From Isoetes taiwanensis (Eukaryota; Streptophyta; Lycopodiopsida; Isoetales; Isoetaceae), in NCBI GenBank assembly GCA_021234155.1, contig JAJEKV010000044.1:12773108-12837107 (forward strand): DNA of 64,000 bases, written 5' to 3'. Below, piece by piece: positions 33,806 to 44,419 of the stretch. Position numbers and translations under genes: made by a program. How positions within the stretch are numbered: the stretch's first letter is position 1; each line of letters starts with the position of its first letter. Below the pieces are notes generated by a model, which was given only the letters and a program-made list of their open reading frames with translations, ran no database searches and was not told where the DNA came from.

Positions 33806-34670
33806 GCATGTGACGATATTTTTTATACACGAAGGTTAATGGTTTTAGGATTACAAATTCAATAAATACGATTGATGCAAATGCGAAAAAGACTCGGCGA
33901 CCAACCCGCAACTTCATTTAAAGCGTGTTAATTGCTGCAAGATGCATCATCGCAAATAGAAGTGCTACCGCTTATAAAGCTGTTCATTATAAAGCGGCGT
34001 TGTTACGTGTCAAAATCAGTTGTTCCAAGTTTACAATCCTTGAAGGTAACTTGACAATAGGCTTGTTGTCAATCATTGTTCTTTGAGAGAAGAACGGGGA
34101 TAAAGCCTTAAAATTTGTGCAAGAACATAAGAAAAATCCCACACTTTTACCTTTTGTCCGTAGAAGCATTATAATGTTATGACTTGCGGCGCTTGTACCC
34201 CATAACATGGTTTCTTTGGATCGATTCCTTATTTCATTGTTAAATCTGTTACGTCATCATAAGGATAATACCTTAAAAATCGAAAAATAACTATAGAGAT
34301 CGTCAATTTGGTTTTGAATTGGCGTTTCGAAAGGCACCATCTTCGATTTGTGCCCTTAAGCCCTGACAAGCATGGCGATTGGCGGATTCTAGGTTTAGAG
34401 GCGATGATGAATTCTAGGTTTAGGGCGATGGCGGATTCTAGGTTTAGGCGATGGCGAATTCGAAACATAGCGTTAATTCGAAACATCCCGGCAAAGGGAT
34501 TTATTGATTATTGGTGATTGATCTCCCATATCAATGCGGCTTCATTAGGTCTTTACGGAAGTAATCTTATCTCTAGATGTGAAAGAGAATGGTCATTTAG
34601 CGGCGTGGGTTTTGCGGCGTCTGAATTACCTCCTTCATCTAGACTCTTCTTAAACCGAAGGCGTGGAAAA
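33806..34670. other. Noncoding, with GGCGGATTCTAGGTTTAG short repeats
   Basis: 34376-34450 holds three copies of GATTCTAGGTTTAG or GAATTCTAGGTTTAG spaced about 28 bp. Just before, 34331-34370 reads AAGGCACCATCTTCG then GTGCCCTTAAGCCC, seen again at 40611-40650. 34583-34620 (GAGAATGGTCATTTAGCGGC) resembles 33033-33065. No gene. Confidence 0.6.
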
Positions 34671-35320
34671 ATGGTTTTTGGGGGCTTTGAGAGCTTGCAA
34701 GAGCTGGAAAAATATTATGCGGAACTATATCGACAAACCAAAGAAGCACATATGGATGCGTCAATCGTGGGGAAGAAGGTTATGATCTAAAATCTCATCT
34801 TTGGGTATACAAGTAATTCTAATGGCACTATGGAAGTTGAAAGATCAACATCAAGGTTGGAATCGGCAGCAATGCTTGAACTTGCAACTTTACCACATAA
34901 ACGCACGGATGATTTTGTGATATATGATGGTGGAGGAATTTGCGTTTCAATTGCACAAGTTCCATATGAAGCCGACCCCATTGATGAGGATTTTGAAAAG
35001 CCGAGATACTATGTGGCTACACCTGTTGATGGCCTTGTTTCGGAGATCCATACATGGAAAGTGGAATTGGAACATAGCTCGTCTTGCGTGTGCGAAGAGT
35101 ATCTAAACTGCCAGCTGTTACCTTGGAAGTCTTCAAAGTAGAGCATGTCATGGTGCAAAGGAAAATGGGCTTCAGCCTGGAGCTTAGGGATCACAAGGCG
35201 GTTGAGCTTGCCGACATCGCTGGGGGTTCTTCACGAACACCCAATACCGAAAAACAGACCTCTCTTCTGCTCCTACATGCCAAAATCAGATCCTTTGGTG
35301 CAGTTTTTTAACGCCATGCT
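34671..35320 (+). other. Overlapping ORFs, possible decayed unknown gene
   Basis: Three plus-strand ORFs in series: 34518-34790 (ending GFESLQELEKYYAELYRQTK), 34830-35141 (103 aa, acidic, starting MEVERSTSRLESAAMLELAT) and 35084-35311 ([20 protein letters not shown]). Their ordinary amino-acid composition suggests real coding origin with frameshifts, but I recognise no domain. They lie just left of the element that starts at 35449. Confidence 0.3.
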
Positions 35321-35678
35321 CAGATTGTTTTCGCTTCATGACTCATGAACTTGTTCCGTTTGAGCGCCAAGATTTTTATGGGTTGCTGCTGCATCGATTG
35401 TATGATCCGACAGTCACAACATATAGCAGCCAAAAATCATGCGCTTTTCACAAGGCACCCAAAAATAAAACCGATATAGGTTTCTTCCTTGGTTATATAT
35501 GAAAAACTAGTCAATAAAACCAATACGTCTTTGGGGGTTAATTTCATTAAAAACCATATGTGGTTAAAGTTTATATCTTTCTTCAAGTGTTTATGAAGGT
35601 GGCTAGCATATGAGGTCCATTACAGTGGTTTTATAACATGTTTAGTAGGTGTAGTTTAATACAACGCTTCATGGGTAT

Positions 35679-36012
35679 GGTTTGTGCATGGAGTATTTCA
35701 ATGGTAATCAACAAGGTGGTTTTCTTGCATGTTTAGTAAGTATGGTTTGTTATAGTGTTTCAAGGTGTGGTATAACACTGCAGTAATAAGACTTGGTTTT
35801 TATGGTGTTAATTTGATGCGGTCCTTAAAGGGTTAAATTGTTTCGTGGTAGGTTTGTGCATGCAGTATTTCAATGGTGTTCAACAAGGTGGTTTTCTAGC
35901 ATGTTTAAAAAGTATAGTTTATAATAAGGCTTCAAAATGTGGTATAACAATGAGGTAATAAGGCTTGGTTTCTATGGTGTTATTTCAATGCGTCCTTGAA
36001 GGGCTAGATTGC
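35679..36012. repeat. Tandem duplication, 172-bp unit x 2
   Basis: The segment GGTTTGTGCATGGAGTATTT at 35679 is repeated from 35851 (GGTTTGTGCATGCAGTATTT), and similarity runs through AAGGTGGTTTTC, GTGGTATAAC and AAGGGTTAAATTG. It lies in the left subterminal part of the inferred CACTA-type element. Confidence 0.85.
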
Positions 36013-37140
36013 CATGGCAGCATTGTTGTCAATTTAAATGGTTCTTGATGTGATAAACATCATAAACCAATGCCCCTAAGCCTTTAATGTTTAGTGAGTT
36101 GACATGATTTTGTTTTTTCAACATACTTGCCAATATTAATGGTTCTAATTGGCAAGCAATCTTTGCAGTTACCAAAAGGGTATTGCAGTGACAAATCCCG
36201 GTCTCAACTTCATCGAGTCACCATACATTGAATCTTCATAAGATAGTTAATCTGAATGCTACTTACCTGTGGGAATATGGATTACAAGTTCAGCCTTAAG
36301 CGCAACACTTCCCTCTTGTTACATATCCTACCAAACCATTTCACAAACTATTAAATAGAAATAACTTTTTACGTTCTTCTTCTCTCCAAGAAGAAAAGAA
36401 AAATTTTCCCATCGAAAAAAAAAGAAAAGAACTTGTAGGAGAGAATGATCTGAGGCCGGTTCAAATATTTCGAGGCAATGGCGCGGTCCATCAGTAGATC
36501 CATCCCTTAACATGTACATAACAATGGAACCATGATATGGCATGATCCGGTGCAAATACTGAACCGATGAAGGGATTTGAACCCCATTTGTTCCAAGACC
36601 TCATGAAGGGTTGAATCCCATCTATTCCAGAAATCCTTGAGGATCAAGAAACAGTTTCAAACGTACTCCAAAACAAGGTCTGCAAAAAAACCAAGCTAAT
36701 GAGATCCGCAAGTACAAACTGTCGTGAATAAAATGAAGAAACAACAAATAACATATGTTGATTGAGAAAATGCAGCAGAAAAGACGTATCTTTTACCGAA
36801 ATGAAGAGCGGATCGACACAAACAGAGCGGAGCCTTCACCATAGCGACCGCCTCCAGCTTCACCAACTGCACTATTCTGCCCTAAACCTAAACTACAAAG
36901 CTAAACCTAACTTAGGCGGTAGGAGTTACGTGCGCAACCCTAGCCATGTCATGAGTAAACGTTTTTTTGTGGAAAAGAGAGACGAATATTTTGTGACAAA
37001 ATTTGAAATGTAGGTTTTACATACATGCTCAAGCTCAAGATTATTAAAGCAACTTAGAGAAAATCAGCTGTTTGAGCCAATGGGTTCGTGCCACATGGCT
37101 TTTTATTTTGGTTTTCCTAGCCAAAATTTTCTCACGTCAT
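36013..37140. other. Element interior, no confirmed gene
   Basis: No recognisable gene. On the minus strand about 36847-36800 reads MVKAPLCLCRSALHFG up to a GTAAAAG donor-like site, possibly a first exon of a captured gene, but nothing downstream confirms it. A box-B-like GGGATTTGAACCCC lies at 36571-36584. Confidence 0.3.
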
Positions 37141-37144
37141 TATG

Positions 37145-37615
37145 CTCTACTTACCTCACGTCTTGAACTTACCTCACATTCTGCAAATTTTACCTTAGAT
37201 TCCAACGATTTACCTTGTATTCTTCTCATCTAGGTTGCATTTACATCATCTAGTGCATTCTACATTAGCCGAATTTTCTCTAAGTGGCTTCCATGTAATG
37301 GGAATGTCTGCTTGACATTCCTTTGTGTCAACAATGCCTCCCCTTGACGGCATCGGCATTGTTGCCAAAACCTTCTCACATGTCATTGTTCGCTATTTAC
37401 CTTTTACATCACGTTCTAGCAAAATTACCTTATGTTCTAACGATTCACCTTGCATTCTTCTCATCTAGCTTGCATTCTCTCATCTAGCTTGCGTTCTACC
37501 TTCACTGAATTTTCTCTAAGTGGCTTCCACGTAATGGGAATATCTCTTTGCTTGACATTCCTTTGAGTCAACAATGCCTCTGCCGGAAGGCATCGGCGGG
37601 CAGAGGCATGTCCAC
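37145..37615. repeat. Tandem duplication, about 238-bp unit x 2
   Basis: GAATTTTCTCTAAGTGGCTT occurs at about 37270 and again at about 37508. Flanking parts, CTTCTCATCTAG upstream and GACATTCCTTTG.GTCAACAA downstream, are shared in order. Confidence 0.8.
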
Positions 37616-38399
37616 CAACCACGCTTCGCCATATTTCACATTTAAGAATGTTGAGCAAATTTGAAGCCACCGGTAGGTAAACGTTTTACTGCACATTCTT
37701 CTTTGACCTAAGATTCTTGCATTTTTATCCCACATTCAGGCATTTTCACCCCATATTTTTGGCTGATTCCACCCTGCTGAATTGTTGTTACCCCTGATTT
37801 CACATTGCAACGAACATTCACCCCGGATCTTAAGCCCCAAGGTTTCTCTTGCATACAAATTTGAGCACAATTCATTTTCTATAAGTGTCGATAATATTTC
37901 TTCTTAGGAACCTTAACACTAGGAGAGTCAACTGGCAATCTGCTACGATTTGTACGAATTGAAAAAGCAAATAAGACACTTTCTCAAGGCATCCTTTGAA
38001 CTCTGGCATGATTTGCTTTAGATCCTACAAATTTCAATAACCATCAAAGCACAACAATGTAATTGCAAATCTCAATGTGACACAAGAAGTAAATACATTC
38101 TAATGCAGAACCTTACATTCAAGTTGTTTGCATCTCCATCATCATGTCTTTTTACTAATTGGCAATGCAATAAACTTCTTATAGAATTATGAGAAGGAAA
38201 AGCGAGCTCAGTGGCTTGCCAGATAAAATGTGCAGGAATACAAATGCAAACAGAGGCAGGCTGGAGCTTGAGACAATACCTAGACGCTTGCTTCCTCAAC
38301 GAGTTTTGGGATGTCGGCTCTTGAACACGTCAAGACAACACATTGCCAGCACCATATAAACCCCACCTTGAAGCGGGGCACACAACGTTACATGCGTAC

Positions 38400-38520
38400 C
38401 CATCTGCCTATGAAAGACTTATTGCCTCCATTCACACAGGTGCCCACCGTCTCCGAATTGAGACAGGCAGATGGATTGGGGAGCCATGCCAGGACAGGAT
38501 TTGTTGGTGTTTGAACTTTG
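38400..38520 (+). pseudogene. LINE ORF2 C-terminal fragment
   Basis: 38400-38519 reads HTGAHRLRIETGRWIGEPCQ followed by DRICWC. This is the conserved tail following RT in many non-LTR retrotransposons (xHxLRIETGRW then R-x-C-x-x-C). The rest of the LINE is missing. Tail and context suggest a fragment trapped in the larger element. Confidence 0.6.
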
Positions 38521-39640
38521 GCTTTACATGATCAAGCATATTTTGTGATTTTTCATCTATATTTGCTATCTAGATCAATGTAATGTTGTGTAGTAAGAAA
38601 TCACAAGTCTCATAGTAATAATAAGCTTTGTTTGAATTAACTATTCAATCAAAATGAGGTATTGGCATCCCTAGTATTCTATCTCTTAAAGGAATCGAAG
38701 CCAAGGAACAAAAAAAATATGTTATGCTTGATTGTGGTAGGTGTGCTCATCCCTGTTGAACATGTAAAAGAACAAGATTTATTATTATCATAAGGAATTG
38801 AGTGTGACTAAGGGTGAAATGTTACTTCGAGCAAGCCCAATCTAGGGACAAAGACTTTCAAACCCATCACTTTTTACTTTCATTGGTTTAGGTTTCACGC
38901 GTGAGGGTTGCATTTCTAGTCAATGATTCAAATCCAAATGTTGTAAACCCTCATGGTAGAGGTAAGAGTCCCCCCATGGGATTAATATGATATGAATGGT
39001 CCCATTATTTCTCCTAAGGGTTATGTAACTTGTAATTTTATGCCAAGGAGTCCCCCTCCCTCCCTCCCCAGAAAATTTATAAAAACAACATGGTTTATTA
39101 ACGACCCCTTACCTTATTGGTTAAGGAAACAATTGGGCCTTAAGGTCAATGGGTCAACCCTTGAATTGTAATTGTATACTCTATGATGGAGATATGAGTC
39201 CGTCCATGGGTAACAGTACTAATATATGCAGGAAGAGCGTCTAGTGTCTTTATTTTCATGTATATCCCTTGTATTTTATTCCCTATGGAGGTATGAATTT
39301 CTCATGGGAGTATATTTTTTAATATGAGCCTAGCGATCTTGGTTATGGTATGGTGTCGAAGGGCATGCAAATTAGAAAGGATGCCTTGAGGCCCTAATAT
39401 CTTTATTTTCATGTCTACCCTTGTATTTTTTATTCTTTATGGAAGTATGAATCCCCTCCAATGGAGTATATTTTGTAGTATGAGCCTAGTCTTCTTGGTT
39501 GTGGTATGGTGTCAAGGGCATGTAGATTAGAAAAGATGCCTTTGAATTTTCACATGTACTAGTTTGCTTGATATTTTTGAGTAAATCTAACGTCCTTCAA
39601 AAAACAAAAAACTACAAAAGACCATATATATATCTATATA
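38521..39640. other. AT-rich element interior without genes
   Basis: No ORF of note. Two related stretches share CTTTATTTTCATGT and GGTATGGTGTC...GGGCATG (about 39250-39370 and 39400-39530), suggesting an old tandem duplication of about 160 bp. Confidence 0.5.
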
Positions 39641-40226
39641 GTGGTTTGGTAGTAATTAATTATGACAATAGTTTTTTGGGTGCCTTATGAGTAACCACTA
39701 TGAATAGCCGCATCCTTTTAGGTGTTAACTATGGATAATTACCATGACAATTAATTCAATATTGAAAACATGCTATAAACCACGATCATTTTATATCATA
39801 CATTTTCATAATAAAAACTAGCATGAATGACCACAATGGCATTTAAATTGGTATAAAAACCATGTCATAAACTACTTCAACTTATGAAAGACAAGTGACA
39901 ATACAAAACCAATGTGAATAACCATTTTGATAATTAAAGCAGTGTTGCAAACTATGCTACAAACCACTTTGTATTTAATAAACCATGGGACGTTAGAGAA
40001 CCAATATCAAAGACCACCATTGATGCTAGAAACCATGCAATAAACCAATATTAGTTTTAATAAACCACGTTATAACATAAAATCAATATTAATAACCATG
40101 TACTCGTTATGAAAACCACTATGTTATGTGGTTCTTACTAAGAATAAAATTTTTAGCATAATAAACAACATTTATAGTGGTTCTTTAGAAGTTTATTGTA
40201 GTGGTTAAAAATTTGGGTGCCTTGTG
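39641..40226. repeat. Right subterminal AAACCAC-rich region and terminal inverted repeat
   Basis: Dense variants of AATAACCA and AAACCACT at irregular spacing, ending in GGTTAAAAATTTGGGTGCC and TTGTG. It mirrors the TGGTTT-rich left end of the same inferred element. Confidence 0.55.
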
Positions 40227-40439
40227 TTTTTCGAGAAATCTCTTAACTGTCTTTTTTAATTTCTTCATTATGGCCATTCTGAGGTTGTGGAGGTTGTTGC
40301 CTTCTTGGACAAGTTTGTTCATCGAAAATCAAGAGAATTGTGGAGTTGGTTGAACCAAAATATTTTAATTGGTCATCTAGCAAAATGCTTTGGGAAGAAA
40401 ATAAGTGTATTCTCTCGCAACATTCATTCTAGAACTTTC

Positions 40440-40610
40440 TACAACATTCTGGAATTTTCTAGAAGGATTCCTTAGGCTCACCCAAGATTCTCTTATATTT
40501 TAAAACATTTTAAAACTTTCTAGAACATTCTGGAACTTTCGTATATGTGACGTATGTGACGTAGAAGGTCGCATGTGACGTATGTGTCGTGGAAGATCGC
40601 ATGTTCCAGA
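40440..40610. repeat. Short repeats: TTCTAGAACATTCTGGAA and CGTATGTGACGTA
   Basis: 40425-40540 repeats ACATTCTGGAA(T/C)TTTC and TTTCTAGAA. 40545-40605 repeats GTATGTGACGTA and GGTCGCATGTGACG, related to the GTGGCGTAT array at 33.6-33.8 kb. Confidence 0.7.
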
Positions 40611-40639
40611 AAGGCACCATCTTCGTTGTGCCCTTAAGC

Positions 40640-41075
40640 CCCAGCAAGCACGTGAACTTTTAGTGTGAGCATTTCTAATGGATTGAGCTTCATCCAGAAT
40701 AATTCTAAACCACCTAATGTTCGACGACGGTTGCCCTTTAGGGAAACGCTTCTTTTCATCCTCTTGGATGGCTTACGCAATTGAACAAATGGTTCCATAT
40801 GTAGTAAGCACAATGTCGTGCTTACAAAGTTCAACACAATTTATTCTTCTCTGATCTTCATGGTATATGTACACAGATAGCTTGACAATGGTACTACTTT
40901 TTCCTTCAATTCATGTTCCCATTGTTTTTAAAGCGATTTAGGGCAAACAATCAAGGTGCTCCTGCATTCTTCTACATTGTATCTTAGACATTTTGGCGGT
41001 CTAGCCTTCAAAATCAAAGCAATTCGGTGAGATTGTCTTTCCAAGTCCACGATAATTTGATAATTACAAACATAT
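40640..41075 (-). pseudogene. SNF2-family ATPase fragment, RAD5/HLTF-like
   Basis: Piece of the helicase ATP-binding core of a SNF2 chromatin-remodelling or repair ATPase. In order on the minus strand: GLGKT at 41048-41034 (Walker A), IALILKA after a shift, STLIVCPKSL near 40955-40925 (motif Ia), a TAA, then KQWEHELKEKVVPLS, then CKHDIVLTTYGTICSIA and another stop, then WFRIILDEAQSIRNAHTKSS ending at about 40650 (Walker B as DEAQ). ILDEAQ/H-x-IRN and the QWxxE spacing are typical of the RAD5/HLTF branch. Two stops and at least one frameshift, with no C-terminal helicase half, make it a dead fragment. Confidence 0.75.
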
Positions 41076-42005
41076 GAGGTTCTGAAAAGGAATTTACAAA
41101 TGAGTCTCAGCTTGCAGCTGCGGCCTAGAGGATATTATGCTAGACACTCCACCAGATATTTCTGTGGTGGATCTAGTTGGCTCTCAAGATAGTGTAGATT
41201 GATTAGATAAGAAAGTCCTTGAGGGCCCGGCATTTAATTTCGTGCTTGTGCAACCAAGTGGGCAGACTTGATTTGATAAGCGATTCTGCGTTGGATTTTT
41301 GTTTTGACTCCTAAGAGAAGTTTTGTATATAGATTTTGTGAGGAAATCGTTTTCAGGCACGACTTACTAAGGCCTGTTATTTTGCTAAGCGTGGTATAAG
41401 AAAAATAAATAAATAATGTAGACAACCATTGAGCGATTGGCGATTGGCGGATTCTAGGTTTAGGGCGGATTCTAGGTTTAGGGTGCTGGAAATTACAGTG
41501 TTGATGCAGGATGCAATAGCCCTTTGCAGAAAGTTTTCAGGCTGTTTGGAGTCAATATTTGGTATTAAAACAACTTAAATTCTATCTTTTGATATAACTA
41601 ATATGGTAGTTTTGAGCTCAGATTAGCTCCTGGTTGGAGATGGAGGAGCTTATGTATGAACAAGGTAAAGAATCGGGTTTTGGGTTTCTGATTGCTCTAA
41701 TCGTTGCGCATCTTGCATACCTCTTTTTCCATAGCAAGTTTCATTTTCTGGTGACGAGTTCTGTTTTAAGATATATGTGTATTTGAGAAGTTAAAAGATC
41801 AAATTTTGTGTTCCATCAGAAACGTTGTTAGTTTCGGGGGAATTAGAAATGACAGATGGATTTACCCCTAGAATTTCTACAACGAGAAGATTGGGTAGTC
41901 AAAAAGTGGGACTCCCATATCCTCAGTCCAACGTCTTTAGAGAAGCAACAAAATGCAATCTGAATGAGGAACTTGGTGTCCAGCATAGTGGGAGAAGCGC
42001 CCGGC
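41076..42005. other. No gene; carries GGCGGATTCTAGGTTTAG repeat copies
   Basis: 41435-41482 has GCGATTGGCGGATTCTAGGT TTAGGG repeated twice, matching 34376-34450. The rest shows no gene; 41825-42031 and 41843-42484 ORFs on opposite strands extend into CG-rich repeats and are not credible. Confidence 0.5.
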
Positions 42006-42490
42006 GACTCCTTGCAAATCCAAGGCATTAATGTCCCATCGTCAAAAGCGTCGATCAAAATTTGCCTAAAAAGCGCCATCGCCCACATGGCATCGTCCAC
42101 GACAAATGTCGGACTGTCCGCGACAAATGTCACGCCCGGTGGATGTCGCATCGCGGCGCCACGTGACATTACGAGCGTGAAGACGGCGTCGATGCGTATT
42201 TGCCACGTCGCCCGGTCGCATGTGACCTGGATTTTGACCGATTGACTAGGCGTCGCATGCGGCGTGGCCCTACGAGCATTATGACCGCGTCGATGCGTAC
42301 TTACCCGATGTCTTGCCGGTCGCATGTGACTGGATTTTGACCGTTGACTATACGTCCGAATGCGGCGTGGCGCTGATTTAACGTATGACACGCATGTCGT
42401 GATTGCCGACGTAATGTTTGCCAAGTCGTGGGTGACGGCATATGCCCGATTGACAATACGTCGTCTGCGACGTCCGCGCCGCATGCGGCG
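42006..42490. repeat. CG-rich GCATGCGGCGT repeat block, left of the TNP2 region
   Basis: Repeated GTCGCATGCGGCGTGG, GCGTCGATGCGTA, CCGGTCGCATGTGAC and GGATTTTGACCG(A)TTGACTA. TGTCACGCCCGGTGGA at 42127 is shared with 33497. A short block of the same family lies at 49013-49080 beyond the transposase, so the two may be subterminal repeats of one CACTA element. Confidence 0.65.
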
Positions 42491-42495
42491 TTAAA

Positions 42496-42508
42496 GATTC
42501 TATATAAG
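42496..42508 (+). promoter_or_regulatory. TATA-like box
   Basis: TCTATATAAGCAA follows directly after the CG-rich block and precedes a pyrimidine-rich stretch (about 42510-42585). It is a plausible promoter for the SET/TNP2 region downstream, but unproven. Confidence 0.35.
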
Positions 42509-42824
42509 CAACTCTTTTCGGCCTTCATTGTTATTTTCTTTTCGCTCCTCTTCCAGCCTAGCCTTTGGTGTTCTTCTTTTTAACCATATCTTATACTTGT
42601 TGCTGCCCTACATGGATCGCCATGGTCATCGGCATGATCGGCGCGGAGATGGCGGAGAGGCAGTTGATGTTGTCTTACCACCAAGGGAGTTTTGGATATC
42701 TTGAACCGTCACATGTAAGTGGATCGATTCTTGTATTTAGTAGCCTAGACATATATAAACTAGGAGAGGGCGTGTAATGCGAGTAGTAAAAAAAAAAGCG
42801 GTGTTTTTGGTCAAGGACCGCGGT

Positions 42825-43085
42825 CGCCTCCACCTTGAGTGGAGAGGACCAGGGTGTGCCAGCCCAAACTCACCTTCATACCTTACTAAGTACAATGTAG
42901 ATTACAAAATTGAGGTGTCGCAGAGTCACATATGTCGACTTCACCTTGAGTGGAGGGACTCTATGTCTCGAGGGCTAGCGCGTCTCAAAAGATCTTTATT
43001 GCAATTGAAACTTATATAAGGGTGGGTACTCGGGGGAAAGGGCATGGGTCGGCTTCACCTTGAGTGGAGAGGACTACGTGTCAAG
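42825..43085. repeat. Three copies of CACCTTGAGTGGAG, period ~110 bp
   Basis: TTCACCTTGAGTGGAG or CTCCACCTTGAGTGGAG occurs near 42830, 42939 and 43055, each preceded by a GTCG(C/A)(C/T)T-like segment and followed by GGA(G)GGAC. Spacers between the copies are poorly conserved. Confidence 0.65.
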
Positions 43086-43109
43086 CCCAATTCTGCAATC
43101 CATTTAGAA

Positions 43110-43162
43110 TTTAGGGTTTAGGGTTTAGGGTTTAGGGTTTAGGGTTTAGGGTTTAGGGTTTA
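43110..43162 (+). repeat. Interstitial telomeric repeats, (TTTAGGG)7
   Basis: Seven perfect head-to-tail TTTAGGG units followed by TTTA. This is the Arabidopsis-type plant telomere repeat. Short internal arrays can arise by break repair or sit in promoters as telo-boxes. Confidence 0.95.
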
Positions 43163-43779
43163 TACTACCATATTGTATCTATCATGACCCGTTCAAACTA
43201 TTATGCAATTATATAGTATTTACCTTTTGTAATTGGCGGAGGGCCGAAATAGTTTGCGATTGTAAAAGATGTATGGGGCTGAAGAGGCGACTTAGAGCGG
43301 TTGTTGAAGACCATCGATAAGATTTGGTACATTTGAACAACCCACCGGATCGATGCTCGTCATGGATATCGGGTTGGTATACAAATTATTTATTTTTTTT
43401 TTTTTTTTTTTTAAGAGTATATCTCCCAGTTCAAGTATATATTCAAGATGTTTATGATATTTAAATATGTAGGTAGATGATCTTTGATGTCTCCTCTAAA
43501 CTAGATGTGGATTTTTGGTTTAATGTTGTCCATAGAGGCATATGAAACCGGGCGATAACCCGATTCATCAATAATGTGGATGGATGCCGCTCAGCGCTGA
43601 GTGTTCCCTGCGTGAAAGAACACGAAGGGCTACAATCATGAGAACATTGCATGTGTCGCACATTTCCCAAGAACGCTTGGCCTCCTTTGCCCGGCGTGAA
43701 ATTCAAGAATTGCAAAGATTAGTCCGACCCTTTGTTAGGCAATCATAAGACATTTGGCTTGTGGCGATGACTTTACCTA

Positions 43780-44296
43780 TCCCTATGGATCAAGAATTTG
43801 CTTATTGGGGAAGAAGATACATCATTATCGCGGAGCCGCATTTGTCCAAGTTGGATTCGCCTTATCTCCAAAGACGCAGCGATAGAAGTGGAGCGAGAAA
43901 CCCACATTCCATTAATGCCATATCGTGTCCGGGTCAGAATGCGATTGGAAAACTTGGCAAACTTTGACTAAATATGTTTGGCGTATGAGGATTTATGGAA
44001 TGAATTCCAATTTCGCGTCGAGATTTGTGGGGGCATGTGATGAGGAGTTGAAGTTTATTGATGGTCGGCCAGGGGTTCATGGCAATATTGCAGGGTTCAT
44101 CAACAGTTCTATTGACAACCGTGAGCGATGCAATTGTGAATTTTTAGAGTGTCAAGGAGGGGAGGAAGATTTTTTTACAAGATATGTAAAAGGCAGATAT
44201 ATCATGGTGTGTGCTATTAAAAGCATAAACATTGGAGATGAGTTATTCATCAACTATCGCTATGATAGACCTCTCCCATTTGAGATGGAACAATAG
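43780..44296 (+). pseudogene. SET-domain (histone lysine methyltransferase-like) C-terminal fragment
   Basis: 43979-44296 reads, in one frame, GVHGNIAGFINSSIDNRERC, then NCEF, then VKGRYIMVCAIKSINIGDEL followed by FINYRYDRP. This matches the C-terminal half of a SET domain: Asn-His-Ser-like box followed by NC, basic Arg-x-x-Ile-x-A-x-(R/K)-x-I strand, and GDEL-x-x-x-Y(R)Y. The NHS box is degenerate (INSS). 43780-43960 upstream may supply the N-terminal part in other frames (VERETHIPLMPYRVRVRMRL) with a stop between. No pre-SET or post-SET is seen. It lies 150 bp upstream of the TNP2 relic on the same strand, probably captured or neighbouring host sequence. Confidence 0.6.
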
Positions 44297-44419
44297 TATT
44301 GTTGTACTAAAAAAAAAGAATAAAGAGGATTTTTTTTTAAATATGTTTTTTGTCATTCGTGAGTCTATGCAAATGGTTGTATGTATTTTATACTTATTAC
44401 ATTATTTGACATGATGGTT

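Larger units (their letters stand above)
35449..40226. mobile_element. Non-autonomous CACTA-type element, about 4.8 kb, by inverted ends
   Basis: The left end CACAAGGCACCCAAAAAT at 35449 and the right end ATTTGGGTGCCTTGTG at 40211-40226 are inverted repeats, with 12 perfect terminal bases and partial match beyond. TTT flanks both sides, fitting the 3-bp target duplications of CACTA elements, although T runs make this weak. Subterminal regions carry many GTGGTTT-like motifs on the left (35540-36000) and AAACCAC-like motifs on the right (39640-40200), the mirrored subterminal layout expected of CACTA. There is no transposase inside. The interior holds tandem duplications and a LINE fragment. 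Confidence 0.55.

Noticed and set aside
41843-42484. 213-aa minus-strand Arg-rich ORF
   Set aside because: It mostly translates the CG-rich repeat block and runs into unrelated sequence; no domain.
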